A stretch of DNA of 64,000 nucleotides, taken from the NCBI RefSeq assembly GCF_000429825.1, contig NZ_AUCP01000006.1, forward strand, positions 87,215 to 151,214, in the 5' to 3' direction. A program made the position numbers and the translations under genes. This document shows positions 36,599 to 44,643 of the stretch, one piece after another. Source of the DNA: Cohnella thermotolerans DSM 17683. GTDB taxonomy: Bacteria; Bacillota; Bacilli; Paenibacillales; Paenibacillaceae. Position 1 is the first letter of the stretch. The number at the start of each line of letters is the position of its first letter. The notes under the pieces are model-generated. The model was not told the origin of the DNA. It was given only the letters and a program-made list of their open reading frames with translations, and did not search any database.

Positions 36599-37374
36599 CC
36601 TCCGATCGCCTCCCCGCCGAGGAACGACAGCACGAACGCGATTCCGGCCCCGATCGCGAAGGCTGTAAGGAACGCCTCGGCTCCCTTCGACAGCCCGGAT
36701 ACGAAATGGCCGGCCATCAGGTCCCGCACGGCGTTCGTGATGAGCACCCCCGGCACAAGCGGCATGATCGAGCCGATCACGATCTTGTCCAGACTTTGCC
36801 CGAGCCCGGTTCGAACCAGGAAGCTGGCCAGCAAACCGACCGTCATCGCCGCCGTAAATTCGGAGAACAGCTTGATGGAGACGTAGCGCGGAACGTACAG
36901 CATCGCCAAATAACCTGCGCCTCCGCAGATCATGCCCGGCACGAAGTCCGCCCAGCCGCCGTCGAACATGATGAGGAAGCACCCGCTCGCCAAAGCCGCT
37001 ACAAGCAGCCGTACCCAGGTTGGGTAGCCTTCCGTGGACACGTCGACCTTATACAGCCGCTCGTAAGCCTCCTCGACCGTCAGCTCCCCCCGGCCGATTC
37101 GCCGCGAGATGTCGTTGGCCATGACGACTTTGCGCAGATCGGTGGAACGATCGGAGATCCGCATCAGGCTCGTCGAGGCATCCATTCCTCCCAGCGAGAA
37201 AATAATCCCCGTCGGAGTAACAAAGCTATGCGCGTTCGGCACCCCGTACGCGGCCGCGATCCGGTTCATCGTATCTTCCACCCGGTACGTCTCGGCTCCG
37301 TTCTCCAGCATGATTTTCCCGGCCAGCATGCAGACCTTGGCGATCTGTCCGGCGTTTGGCGCAGACTGCTGCAC
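36595..37374 (-). CDS. Threonine/serine exporter, large subunit (ThrE/DUF1212)
   Basis: 259-aa protein with a cytoplasmic N-terminal hydrolase-like part (AGKIMLENGAETYRVEDTMNRIAAAYG, FVTPTGIIFS) and about five membrane segments from residue ~125. It matches the YjjP/ThrE domain. GTG start with AAGGAG 8 nt upstream. Coupled to the ThrE_2 gene by a 4-nt overlap. Confidence 0.9.
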   Translation of the reverse strand: MQQSAPNAGQIAKVCMLAGKIMLENGAETYRVEDTMNRIAAAYGVPNAHSFVTPTGIIFSLGGMDASTSLMRISDRSTDLRKVVMANDISRRIGRGELTVEEAYERLYKVDVSTEGYPTWVRLLVAALASGCFLIMFDGGWADFVPGMICGGAGYLAMLYVPRYVSIKLFSEFTAAMTVGLLASFLVRTGLGQSLDKIVIGSIMPLVPGVLITNAVRDLMAGHFVSGLSKGAEAFLTAFAIGAGIAFVLSFLGGEAIGG

Positions 37375-37470
37375 GATCCAGTCTCCTTCGATGTCGAATG
37401 TCTCTTTCGTTCATTCTAACAAAAACCGCATCCGTTCCTCAAAGCATTAGTCTTCCAGCTATAAACGCCA

Positions 37471-37509
37471 AATGGCGGCGCAAGGGGAGCCCCCCTTTGC
37501 ACCGCCATT
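37471..37509. terminator. Bidirectional terminator after the ArsR gene
   Basis: Long stem AATGGCGGCGCAAGGGG / CCCCTTTGCACCGCCATT with few mismatches. It is followed on the plus strand by TTTTTCC and lies 14 nt after the arsR-type gene stop on the minus strand. Confidence 0.7.
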
Positions 37510-37522
37510 TTTCCAATTCCCC

Positions 37523-37903
37523 CTATTCCGTCCGGCTCTCGCGTTGCTCGGCGATGGCCGACAAGCCCGGCTCGCCGCCTTCTTCGTCCGATTCCACGTA
37601 CCGCTTGAGCGCGGCCAGCTTGTTCTCCCAGAAGCGCTCGTAATAGGCCAGCCACCGCTTCAACTCCTGCAGCGGCTCCGCCTCCATCCGGTAGCGCGTC
37701 TCCCGGCCGACCTTCCTCTCCTTGACGAGCCCCGCGTCCGCCAATATGCGCAGATGCTTGGACACCGCCGTCCGCGTCATCGGATAATGCCTGCTGATCG
37801 CAGTGACCGGCATTTCCCCCTCGCTAAGCAGCCTGAGCAGGCTGCGACGCGTCGGATCGGCGATCGCCTGGAAGACGTCGTGCTTCGCAGGTTCGGCAGC
37901 CAT
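37523..37903 (-). CDS. ArsR-family transcriptional repressor
   Basis: 126-aa winged-helix regulator (HDVFQAIADPTRRSLLRLLSEGEMPVTAIS ... MTRTAVSKHLRILADAGLVKERKVGRETRYRM). No metal-binding Cys pair is visible, so it belongs to the SdpR/AHSA1-associated group rather than metal-sensing ArsR. The start lies 3 nt after the stop of the SRPBCC gene. Two dyads of ACGnAACC-N4-GGTTTCG in the operon promoter (38438-38487) are its likely operators, giving autoregulation. Confidence 0.92.
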   Translation of the reverse strand: MAAEPAKHDVFQAIADPTRRSLLRLLSEGEMPVTAISRHYPMTRTAVSKHLRILADAGLVKERKVGRETRYRMEAEPLQELKRWLAYYERFWENKLAALKRYVESDEEGGEPGLSAIAEQRESRTE

Positions 37904-37906
37904 CGC

Positions 37907-38326
37907 TCAAGACTCGATATACTTGGCCAGCTTCTGCCCGATGCCGGTCCAGCCCTGGGCCATATTCTCGCGCACCGCCGGATGGGGCTGGCCGAATTCG
38001 GTCAATTTCTCCGGGTCCCATCCGTCGTGAATCAGCGTAAACTCCGTCTTGCCGTCCAGCTCCCTCAGCTCGAACGTCAGCGTCCAATCCTTGCCCCAGC
38101 GGAAGGAGACGCGATGCGGAGAGTCGATCTCGGTCACTTTGCAGGGAGAATGGCCGAACGGTCCGGCGTCCAGGTGGAACTCGTGGCCGACGACCGGTTT
38201 AAAATCGTTGGGCATAAACCAGGCGGCGATCCCTTCCGCCGTGGAGACGGCCTTCCACACTTTGTCGATCGGCGCGTTCAGCACCTGCGTCTGCCGGATG
38301 GCAGGCAGTACGTTCGGATTGCTCAT
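37907..38326 (-). CDS. SRPBCC (AHSA1-like) domain protein
   Basis: 139-aa small-molecule-binding fold protein (IRQTQVLNAPIDKVWKAVSTAEGIAAWFM ... FRWGKDWTLTFELREL ... TLIHDGWD), typical of AHSA1/START-like proteins encoded with ArsR repressors. ATG 38326 chosen for its GGAGG; the frame extends upstream to 38443 without a site and into the promoter. First gene of a two-gene operon with the ArsR gene. Ligand unknown. Confidence 0.9.
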   Translation of the reverse strand: MSNPNVLPAIRQTQVLNAPIDKVWKAVSTAEGIAAWFMPNDFKPVVGHEFHLDAGPFGHSPCKVTEIDSPHRVSFRWGKDWTLTFELRELDGKTEFTLIHDGWDPEKLTEFGQPHPAVRENMAQGWTGIGQKLAKYIES

Positions 38327-38437
38327 CAATAAAAAGCCTCCTCTTCTGTTGCAGCGAAGGGAAAGGAGTTTAGCCTCCAGCCGATCGGGCTCGAAGGTCC
38401 GATCCCGGACACGGAATTTCTTCCGCCGCCGCATTTT

Positions 38438-38492
38438 ACGCAACCATTCGGTTTCGCTTATGATTATACGAAACCAAATGGTTTCGTGTCAA
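38438..38492 (-). promoter_or_regulatory. Consensus promoter with two ArsR-type operators
   Basis: On the minus strand a perfect TTGACA (38487-38492) and perfect TATAAT (38463-38468) are 18 bp apart. The spacer is occupied by the dyad ACGAAACC-AAAT-GGTTTCGT (38468-38487, plus-strand reading). A second, near-identical dyad ACGCAACC-ATTC-GGTTTCGC (38438-38457) covers the expected start site, 30 bp away. Repressor bound here would block RNA polymerase directly. Confidence 0.85.
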
Positions 38493-38511
38493 AGGCATTT
38501 TTCCGGGAGTT

Positions 38512-39777
38512 TCAGGAATTCCGAAGCCGCATCGTTTTGGAAGCGGCCCATTTCTTGAACGGGTTGCCCAACGTTCCCCGCATGAACATCCAGCTGAACA
38601 ACGGAGCGCTGCCGGTGACGAGCATCAGCACGTTCAGAACGAGCGGCGCGCGGCTGAAATGAACCGTCGCGATGAACGCAGCCATGCCGGCGATTCGGCC
38701 CGCGTTGAGCGCGAGCTCGCGGACGACGACGTATTCGACCCGTTGCCTAGCGCTGCTCTCATTTTTGCCGATCAAATCGAACACCGTCGACGTCATCGGA
38801 ATCGCATACAGCGGGAATGAGAGCGAAGTGACGACGCCGAAGACGAGCATGGTGGAATAACGGATGCCGAAGAAAAACGGAACGATGACCGCCGTCATCG
38901 CGGCCGCTCCCGCCAGCATGCCCGCGGACCGCCACGACGGCTTGAGCCAGCGCCCGACCGCAAAGAAGCCGACGAAGGAGACGGCGGACGAGATGAGTGT
39001 GTAGTTGCCGAGACGCAGCTCGCTGCCGGTCTGGATGTAGACGAGCAGGCTGATCATGAGGCCGAAGACGCTCTCGCGAACGCCCTGCACGATGAGCGCG
39101 CCGAGCACCGGCCGCCATGGCGTATGGGGCAGCCGCCAGATCCGGACGGGAAGGCCCCATTCGTACTCGCCTTCGGTCCGCCGATTGCGAAGGAGAAACG
39201 TGGCGAGAACGCCCACGACAAAGATGCCGAGCGAAATCATGAAGATGATTCGGTACCCTTGTTCCGCCGGCATGCGCGAGATGAGAAAGCCCGAGCACCA
39301 CGGGGCGATCATGCCCGCGAGCGCGCCGATGACGCCCGCCAGTCCATTGTAACGGTCCCGATTGTCCGCGTCCGTCACTTCGAAGTAAATGACGTTGAAC
39401 GCGAGCCAGAACAAGCCGTTCGCCGTCCCCTGCACGATGCCGAGCAGCCATATATACGGGATGCATCGGGTGCCGAGCAGCAGGACAAGGGCGTAGAAAA
39501 CGGCGGAAGCGCCGATTCCGAGCCGCAGAACGAGCCGTTTGCGCCCGCGCTTCACCGCGTAGCCCCCGATCCAGAACGTGAGCGCCATGCATACGTGGGC
39601 GATCAGCGTAAACCAGCCGAGCAAGGCGAAGTTTTTGCTGGCTTTCCAGATGTACACGCCGAGGAAGGTGCCGGACAAGGCGCCGGCGGTAATAAAGAGT
39701 CCGTTGACCACGAGCAGCAACCGGGTCTGCCCATCGAGCCGCCCATGCGAAGGGGCGGGCGGATGATGTTCCAGCAT
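38512..39777 (-). CDS. MFS transporter
   Basis: 421-aa integral membrane protein with about twelve hydrophobic segments, beginning RLLLVVNGLFITAGALSGTFLGVYIWKASKNFALLGWFTLIAHVCMALTFW. Loop motif YAVKRGRKRLVLRLG is the MFS motif A equivalent. Related to YxiO/VtpJ-like MFS proteins of Firmicutes; the substrate cannot be told. Start ATG 39777 has AGAGGT upstream; the open frame reaches 39888. No terminator separates it clearly from the DUF523 gene upstream. Confidence 0.85.
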   Translation of the reverse strand: MLEHHPPAPSHGRLDGQTRLLLVVNGLFITAGALSGTFLGVYIWKASKNFALLGWFTLIAHVCMALTFWIGGYAVKRGRKRLVLRLGIGASAVFYALVLLLGTRCIPYIWLLGIVQGTANGLFWLAFNVIYFEVTDADNRDRYNGLAGVIGALAGMIAPWCSGFLISRMPAEQGYRIIFMISLGIFVVGVLATFLLRNRRTEGEYEWGLPVRIWRLPHTPWRPVLGALIVQGVRESVFGLMISLLVYIQTGSELRLGNYTLISSAVSFVGFFAVGRWLKPSWRSAGMLAGAAAMTAVIVPFFFGIRYSTMLVFGVVTSLSFPLYAIPMTSTVFDLIGKNESSARQRVEYVVVRELALNAGRIAGMAAFIATVHFSRAPLVLNVLMLVTGSAPLFSWMFMRGTLGNPFKKWAASKTMRLRNS

Positions 39778-39930
39778 AAGCGATAAACCTCTCGGGGCGA
39801 TTTGGAATGGAAGACCGTCATAACCTCCCCTCAATGGACCGAACGCATTCATATTTTCGGATTTCTTAATTGAAATGTTCTTCGACAAGCTGAGAGCGAC
39901 GGCTGGACAACCTTATGCCCGACCAGGCGC

Positions 39931-40395
39931 TCAACCGTCGATAAGCGCCAGTTCGCGCTCGACCTCGTCGAGCTGATCCTCCCCGTATACTTTAAAGCCG
40001 TTGCGCCGCAATAGCGCCGTCGTTCGCCCCTCGCCCGGAATTTTGTTGTCCGTGAACGTTCCGTCGTAAATATAAAGCGTCCCGCACGACGGACTGTCCT
40101 GCTTAAGAATCGCAAGGGCCACATCGTGCTTCAGGGCCAACTCAAGCGTCGCCCTCGCTCCCTTCTCGAACTCCGCGGTCACGTCGGCTCCGGAGCCGGT
40201 CACAACCCGATCCCCTTGAATTTGGGCGTCCGGCCTCGGCGTCGGCAGCCCTCCGGTCACCTCCGGGCAAATCGAGACGAGACGGCCTTCCTCGTACCAC
40301 TTGAGGAAGCGCGCGTCGAGACAGGGGACGTCCCCGTTATCGTAGCGAACCTTATGGCCCAGCAGGCAGGCGCTGACCAATATTTTTCTCTTCAT
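39931..40395 (-). CDS. DUF523 domain-containing protein
   Basis: 154-aa cytoplasmic protein with the DUF523 hallmark pattern: ILVSACLLGHKVRYDNG near the N-terminus, CPEVTGGLPTPRPDAQI, and LKQDSPSCGTLYIYDGTF. The three Cys-containing motifs are conserved in the family and may bind a metal or Fe-S cluster. Function unknown. Very good ribosome binding site (AAGGAGG). Confidence 0.88.
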   Translation of the reverse strand: MKRKILVSACLLGHKVRYDNGDVPCLDARFLKWYEEGRLVSICPEVTGGLPTPRPDAQIQGDRVVTGSGADVTAEFEKGARATLELALKHDVALAILKQDSPSCGTLYIYDGTFTDNKIPGEGRTTALLRRNGFKVYGEDQLDEVERELALIDG

Positions 40396-40587
40396 CCGAC
40401 TCTACCTCCTTAATTGAACGAATTTTCTTATAATTAATGTACGTTAGGACGGACTTTAATTCAATCGGATTAAACGGATTTATTTTTGGAATAGTTCCAT
40501 AGTTGCTATACATTGGTTAGAAACATTGGATATACTGAAGGTGATGAAGCATAAAATAGACAAGCTGCAGGAAGAGGAGGAGCCATC

Positions 40588-41187
40588 ATGAGCACCCTGA
40601 AGGAAGAAGTCGCGCAAGTCCGCCAAGCCGCATACCCGATCGATCCGGCCGTCCTGAACCGCTGGTCGCCCCGCTCCTTCCTGGAGAAGGAAGTTCCCGA
40701 GAACACGCTGCTCAGCGTACTGGAAGCCGCCCACTGGGCTCCGTCAGCGTTCAACGCTCAGCCGTGGCGTTTCATCGTCGCCCGCACCCGCGAGCAACGG
40801 GAGAAATTTTTTCCCTTCATCGGCGAATTCAACCGTTCCTGGTGCGAGAAAGCGCCGGTTCTCGTCCTGATCGTGTCGAAGACGGTCACGGACAAGGGCG
40901 AGTTTCCTTCTCACGCCTTCGATACCGGAGCGGCATGGGGATTCCTCGCCTTGGAAGCCGCTAAGCAAGGCCTCGCCACCCACGCAATGACCGGCTTCGA
41001 CTTCGCCAAAGCGCGCGAAATTCTTGAAATCCCCGAGGATCATGCGATCCAGGCGCTTGTCGCCATCGGCTACCAAGGTGCGAAGGAAAATTTGCCGGAA
41101 GGCATCCGGGCCCGCGAAGTTCCGTCCCAGAGAGTTCCGGTCAAGGATGTGCTCTACGAAGGATCGTTCGGGAAGTCGTTTAAATAA
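40588..41187 (+). CDS. Nitroreductase-family FMN oxidoreductase
   Basis: 199-aa flavoprotein. The N-terminal NRWSPRSFLEKEVPENTL and HWAPSAFNAQPWRFIV are FMN-binding family motifs; the C-terminal HAIQALVAIGYQG matches the usual end of the fold. It likely reduces nitro- or quinone-type compounds with NAD(P)H. GAGGAGG lies before the ATG. A TATACT box at 40531-40536 may belong to its promoter; the -35 is poor. The MhqR-like MarR gene lies 1.5 kb away but its operator is not repeated here. Confidence 0.9.
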   Translation: MSTLKEEVAQVRQAAYPIDPAVLNRWSPRSFLEKEVPENTLLSVLEAAHWAPSAFNAQPWRFIVARTREQREKFFPFIGEFNRSWCEKAPVLVLIVSKTVTDKGEFPSHAFDTGAAWGFLALEAAKQGLATHAMTGFDFAKAREILEIPEDHAIQALVAIGYQGAKENLPEGIRAREVPSQRVPVKDVLYEGSFGKSFK

Positions 41188-41203
41188 GCCTGGCGCTCCG
41201 AAG

Positions 41204-41250
41204 AAGCCCGCTGGTCCCCATGAAGGAGGACGGCGGGTTCTTTGCTTTTT
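41204..41250 (+). terminator. Probable terminator of the nitroreductase gene
   Basis: Stem AGAAGCCCGC / GCGGGTTCT with one bulged base, followed by TTTGCTTTTT. The following stretch to 41372 has no recognised gene. Confidence 0.45.
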
Positions 41251-41372
41251 GGGCGGAGCATCCGGTGTGCGGCTTTGCGGGCCAAGCTTGGGCGAGAGGG
41301 CAAGCCGCCGCAGCCGACGAACGACCGGTTGAAGACGCTAGCCGCCTCGCTGACCTTGAGCGTGTCTTTTGT

Positions 41373-42464
41373 TCAGGAAGAGGAAGACACGGCAGTTGGA
41401 ACGTTAGCCGGCCGCCGATGGCTTGCGCTCGTAAAATTGGAGCGTCGCGCTCCAGTTCCATTGCTCGTAAGAAAAGGAAACGGGCGCTCGGCCTCATGGC
41501 TCGTCCATTGGGACGGCTCGGCGGCGCGGGACGCGACGATCCGGTCCGCCCCCTTCCAGTCGAAGGCTTGATCGACGAACCCCGCAGGCGTATAGAGGGC
41601 CGGCTTCCCGAGCGGAACGGACGCGACCTCGAGCCTTTTGTTCGTCGTCGCTTCCCTTCCTTCGCCGGCGATATAAGCCAACCGATTCCCCTTCTCCGAC
41701 CATTCGAACCATTGCTCGTTATTCGCCATGACATCCAGCTTCTGAAACGTCGCCCCGTCCGCGGACAAGACGCATAACGTATTGGCATCCGCCGACAGCG
41801 AGGCCGTAGGCGTTGCGAAGAAAGCCATCCAGCGGCCGTCCTCCGACCACTTGAACGCGCTCGTTCCTACGGCAAAGAAGCTTGCCGACTGCCGGGGCAA
41901 CGCATACAACGCTTGCGGCTGCTCCGCTCCCAGCGGAATTCTCCGGATCAGCACCTGCGACCAATCCCCTCCCGGCAGCAGCTCGGCCCGGGTAGAAGCC
42001 ACGAACCCCGAACCGTCCGGCCACCAGGCGAATCCCGAGATGTTCTTGGCCGCTTCAGCGGGCCTGTCCGGCTTCTCCGCGTCGATCCATTCCAGCCCCT
42101 CCTCCGTTAGATAAGCCAACCGATTCCGGTCCGGCGCCCACTGGAAGCCGCCGGCCAACTTCGCCGAGACAAGCCGCCCTTCCGCTTCGTCCAATCGGCG
42201 GACCCAGAGCTCCCGTTCCTGCTCCCTTCTCGTATATGCGATCCACCGCCCGTCGCGGGACCAACGCGGGTTGCGTACGAATTCCCCCCGGGTAAGCCGC
42301 TTCTCTTCCTTGCCCTGCTTGACCCACAAATCGCCGCTCCTCACGAACGCAGCCACCGGAGAACCGTCCGCAGGTTCCGCCCGGACGCTCGCCGAAGGGA
42401 TCGTCGCCGAGAGCGATGCGACGACCGCTCCCGCGACGATCGCCCATTTTCGCAAAATAAGCAT
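41373..42464 (-). CDS. TolB-like beta-propeller protein, apparently frameshifted near its C-terminus
   Basis: 363-aa exported protein. A signal peptide (about residues 1-29) precedes repeated WD40/TolB-like blades (RNPRWSRDGRWIAYTRREQERELWVRRLD; GGFQWAPDRNRLAYLTEEG; AFKWSEDGRWMAFF; WFEWSEKGNRLAYIAGEG). It may bind other envelope proteins; function not assigned. After residue ~325 the frame becomes Ser/Arg-rich, whereas another frame from about 41480 reads SYEQWNWSATLQFYERKP and ends at TAA (41404-41406). I read this as a one-base frameshift around 41471-41486. Start ATG has GAGGGGG upstream. Confidence 0.7.
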   Translation of the reverse strand: MLILRKWAIVAGAVVASLSATIPSASVRAEPADGSPVAAFVRSGDLWVKQGKEEKRLTRGEFVRNPRWSRDGRWIAYTRREQERELWVRRLDEAEGRLVSAKLAGGFQWAPDRNRLAYLTEEGLEWIDAEKPDRPAEAAKNISGFAWWPDGSGFVASTRAELLPGGDWSQVLIRRIPLGAEQPQALYALPRQSASFFAVGTSAFKWSEDGRWMAFFATPTASLSADANTLCVLSADGATFQKLDVMANNEQWFEWSEKGNRLAYIAGEGREATTNKRLEVASVPLGKPALYTPAGFVDQAFDWKGADRIVASRAAEPSQWTSHEAERPFPFLTSNGTGARRSNFTSASHRRPANVPTAVSSSS

Positions 42465-42567
42465 GGTTATCCCCCTCGCCTTCCTGAATCTCTGCTATAC
42501 CATTTCCATTCGGCGCCGGAAGCATGCTCGGCAGCGTGCGGGAGGCGGGACTCGGACGCACGGATCG

Positions 42568-42609
42568 TTGACATTCGGCCGCCGAACCCATATCTTTAAT
42601 TTAAGATAT
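42568..42609 (+). promoter_or_regulatory. Promoter and MarR-type operator of the MhqR-like gene
   Basis: TTGACA (42568-42573), 17-bp spacer, TATCTT (42591-42596). The -10 box lies inside the 20-bp near-palindrome ATATCTTTAATTTAAGATAT (42590-42609), which resembles the TATCTCGAATTCGAGATA operators of the MhqR/OhrR group. Autorepression is expected. Confidence 0.75.
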
Positions 42610-42646
42610 ATCGAGGCGTTTTTCGCCCGGAAAGGTGATCCCCGCT

Positions 42647-43090
42647 ATGCCGACCAACGATCAGGAACGTTCGCTTCAGCTTTATATCGCGTTATCCCGA
42701 GCCAGCCAATGGGTCAACGCCCACGCGGACAGGGATATCAAGCGGTTCGGCATGAACCGCACCGAATTCGGGGTGCTTGAGCTGCTCTATCACAAAGGTT
42801 CGCAGCCGATTCAGCAGATCGGCAGCAAAGTGCTGATGAGCAGCGGCAACATTACGTACGTCGTCGACAAGCTGGAGCGGAAACGGTTCGTCGTGCGCAA
42901 AACGTCCACCGAAGACCGCCGCTCCGTCTACGCCGAGATCACGGACGAAGGAAGAGCCTTCATCGAGGAAGTTTTCCCCGGCCATGCGGACGTCATCGAG
43001 CAAGCCGTCGGCGGTTTGACTGCGGAAGAGCAGCTTCTGGCGGCCCGGCTGCTGAAGAAGCTCGGCAAATACGCCCAGGAGACTTACTGA
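42647..43090 (+). CDS. MarR-family regulator, MhqR-like
   Basis: 147-aa winged-helix repressor (RTEFGVLELLYHKGSQPIQQIGSKVLMSSGNITYVVDKLERKRFVVRKTSTEDRRSVYAEIT). The sequence around LELLYHKG...ITYVVDKLE is close to the MhqR/YkvE group, which responds to quinones and related electrophiles. ATG 42647 chosen because AAAGGTGAT is well placed; the upstream GTG touches that site. A sharp operator lies on its own promoter. Confidence 0.88.
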   Translation: MPTNDQERSLQLYIALSRASQWVNAHADRDIKRFGMNRTEFGVLELLYHKGSQPIQQIGSKVLMSSGNITYVVDKLERKRFVVRKTSTEDRRSVYAEITDEGRAFIEEVFPGHADVIEQAVGGLTAEEQLLAARLLKKLGKYAQETY

Positions 43091-43122
43091 GCGCACGCGC
43101 CGGCGCGAGTGGAATCCTTCCT

Positions 43123-43149
43123 CCCGCGAAAATCGCGGGTTCTTTTTTT
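43123..43149 (+). terminator. Intrinsic terminator of the MhqR-like gene
   Basis: Stem CCCGCGA / TCGCGGG with a 3-nt loop followed by TTCTTTTTTT. Confidence 0.92.
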
Positions 43150-43221
43150 CCCGCCGCACCTCCTCCTGGGCTCTCGCATACGATTACATCAACTTGGTTT
43201 CATGCCAAAGGAGAGATTCGC

Positions 43222-43530
43222 ATGAGCTTGCCATACCGGGCCGAGCCCCAAACGCTGTACCGGGCGACCGACGAATGGGTCCGCTCGCTTCGGTCCTATC
43301 ACGACCATTTGCATGCCGTTTGCGGCCAATGCCTCCATCGGCCCGTTCGGGTCGAGACGGTGGACGGGGACGTCTTCGAAGGCACCATCGTTCACTGCGA
43401 CCGGGGCATCGTCTATTTGATGCAGCCGGCGGAACAGGCGGTACGCGCGCCGTTTTTCTTCCCGGGACCGAATCCGAACTTCATCCTGCCCTTGGTTCTG
43501 TTCAATTTGTTGGCCATTACGCTCATTTAA
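43222..43530 (+). CDS. Small hypothetical protein, possible Sm-like fold
   Basis: 102-aa protein, family not recognised. The central RPVRVETVDGDVFEGTIVHCDRGIVYLMQP resembles the strand pattern of Sm/Lsm-like or ribosome-maturation folds. The C-terminus FFFPGPNPNFILPLVLFNLLAITLI is hydrophobic and could be a membrane anchor. Good site AAAGGAG before the ATG. It is followed by another small gene, probably in the same transcript. Confidence 0.7.
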   Translation: MSLPYRAEPQTLYRATDEWVRSLRSYHDHLHAVCGQCLHRPVRVETVDGDVFEGTIVHCDRGIVYLMQPAEQAVRAPFFFPGPNPNFILPLVLFNLLAITLI

Positions 43531-43574
43531 ACATACGCCCAGCAGCGTCTCGGCGACTAAAGGAGTGATTGTCC

Positions 43575-43868
43575 TTGGCTTTTATGCCCCCTCTGGGACC
43601 GCAAGGGTTTCAGCAGCGGCCGCCTGCCTCCCCGCCGCCTTCGTCTCCGCCGCCCCGGCCTTTGACTTCGGTTCTTGCCGTCGATCCCGGCGCCATTCGC
43701 GGCTGCCTGTTCCGGTTCACGTTCATCTGGCCGCGGTTCGGCAACGGCTTCTGGTTTTACCCCACTTTCGTGGGACGGACCTCGGTCGCGGGATTTCGCT
43801 GGACCGGCCGATTCTGGATCTATTCCGGACTGGATTTGAGGCGCATCGAGACGTTCTCTTGCTTCTAA
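43575..43868 (+). CDS. Small aromatic-rich hypothetical protein
   Basis: 97-aa protein, not recognised. The first third is Pro/Ser/Gln-rich (PPASPPPSSPPPRPL); the rest is rich in Phe, Trp, Arg and Gly (FTFIWPRFGNGFWFYPTFVGRTSVAGFRW) and ends in FSCF. The look is that of a surface, coat or membrane-associated protein; no signal peptide. TTG start at 43575 chosen because AAGGAG is 9 nt upstream; TTG at 43569 or ATG at 43584 are alternatives. It follows the 102-aa gene by 44 nt. Confidence 0.65.
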   Translation: MAFMPPLGPQGFQQRPPASPPPSSPPPRPLTSVLAVDPGAIRGCLFRFTFIWPRFGNGFWFYPTFVGRTSVAGFRWTGRFWIYSGLDLRRIETFSCF

Positions 43869-43971
43869 GCCGGGCAAAACGCTTTGGCGGCCTTGGACGG
43901 CGAAGAAGCTTTGCGGAGATCATCGGCAATGAACAAGCGTGAAACTTATCTATTCTGCATGATGAACGGAA

Positions 43972-44000
43972 GGGGCTGTCTTTCGGACGAGGGCAGCCCC
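43972..44000 (-). terminator. Candidate terminator of perR
   Basis: Stem GGGGCTG / CAGCCCC with a 15-nt loop, about 30 nt after the perR stop on the minus strand. The T-run is poor. Confidence 0.5.
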
Positions 44001-44030
44001 GCTCCCGCGCTTTCCTCGCGCACCGACCTC

Positions 44031-44450
44031 CTATTCGGCGGCGCACCGCGGACATGTCCCGAACAGCTCGATCCGGCAGCCTTCCACGAGATAACCGCCC
44101 CTCCGCTTCGGAATCTCCCGCGCGGCCTGCCAATAATCCCCCGCATCGATATCGTGAATTTCCCCGCAGCGTTTGCACGTAAAATGGCAGTGGTCCTTGC
44201 TGGCGAATTCATACCGATGGCTGCGCTGGTCGTCCGTGATCTCGGCGATCAGGCCCAAATCCTTCAGCGCTTTCAGCGTGTTGTAGACGGTCGCTTGGCT
44301 CATGTAGGGGAAAAGCTTCTGCATCCTCGCATAAATTTGATCCGCCGTCGGATGGGACAACTCCAGGAGAAGCTTCAGCACCTCTACACGCTGCGGAGTA
44401 ATTCTGAGCCCGTGCCCTTTCATAACGCCGACAAGCTCGTCGATACTCAT
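44031..44450 (-). CDS. perR: PerR-type peroxide-responsive Fur-family repressor
   Basis: 139-aa metalloregulator. Helix-turn-helix region HPTADQIYARMQKLFPYMSQATVYNTLKAL; His33 corresponds to the peroxide-sensing His37 of B. subtilis PerR. Metal region DHCHFTCKRCGEIHDID, with zinc-site pairs CKRC and CPRC near the C-terminus. PerR rather than Fur is supported by the divergent catalase gene and by the Per box between them. Start ATG 44450 (MSIDELVG) has AAGGGGAAGG upstream; an earlier in-frame ATG at 44489 has none. Confidence 0.9.
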   Translation of the reverse strand: MSIDELVGVMKGHGLRITPQRVEVLKLLLELSHPTADQIYARMQKLFPYMSQATVYNTLKALKDLGLIAEITDDQRSHRYEFASKDHCHFTCKRCGEIHDIDAGDYWQAAREIPKRRGGYLVEGCRIELFGTCPRCAAE

Positions 44451-44506
44451 AAGCCTTCCCCTTTCCGCATAACCATAATGGGACGCCATCGTGAAATCGC
44501 TTCACT

Positions 44507-44521
44507 TTATAATTATTATTA
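44507..44521. promoter_or_regulatory. Per box between perR and catalase
   Basis: TTATAATTATTATTA matches the PerR consensus TTATAATNATTATAA at 14 of 15 positions (counting N), and a second overlapping register ending at 44524 also matches well. It lies immediately upstream of the catalase -35 box and about 57 nt upstream of the perR start, so it can control both directions. Confidence 0.88.
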
Positions 44522-44528
44522 TAAAATA

Positions 44529-44557
44529 TTGACTGTAATGAAGTAACGGCTTAAAGT
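44529..44557 (+). promoter_or_regulatory. Probable catalase promoter
   Basis: TTGACT (44529-44534), 17-bp spacer, TAAAGT (44552-44557), 87 nt upstream of the catalase start and directly adjoining the Per box. Confidence 0.55.
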
Positions 44558-44643
44558 AAAAATGTACCCATTTATTTCTATTCCACAAGCTGTTAGCGGG
44601 GTAATGGAAGAAGACCATTTCGAAATCGAAGGGAGAAGAATTC

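Noticed and set aside
36287..36886. Plus-strand ORFs opposite the ThrE pair
   Set aside because: Shadows of the two membrane-protein genes on the minus strand.
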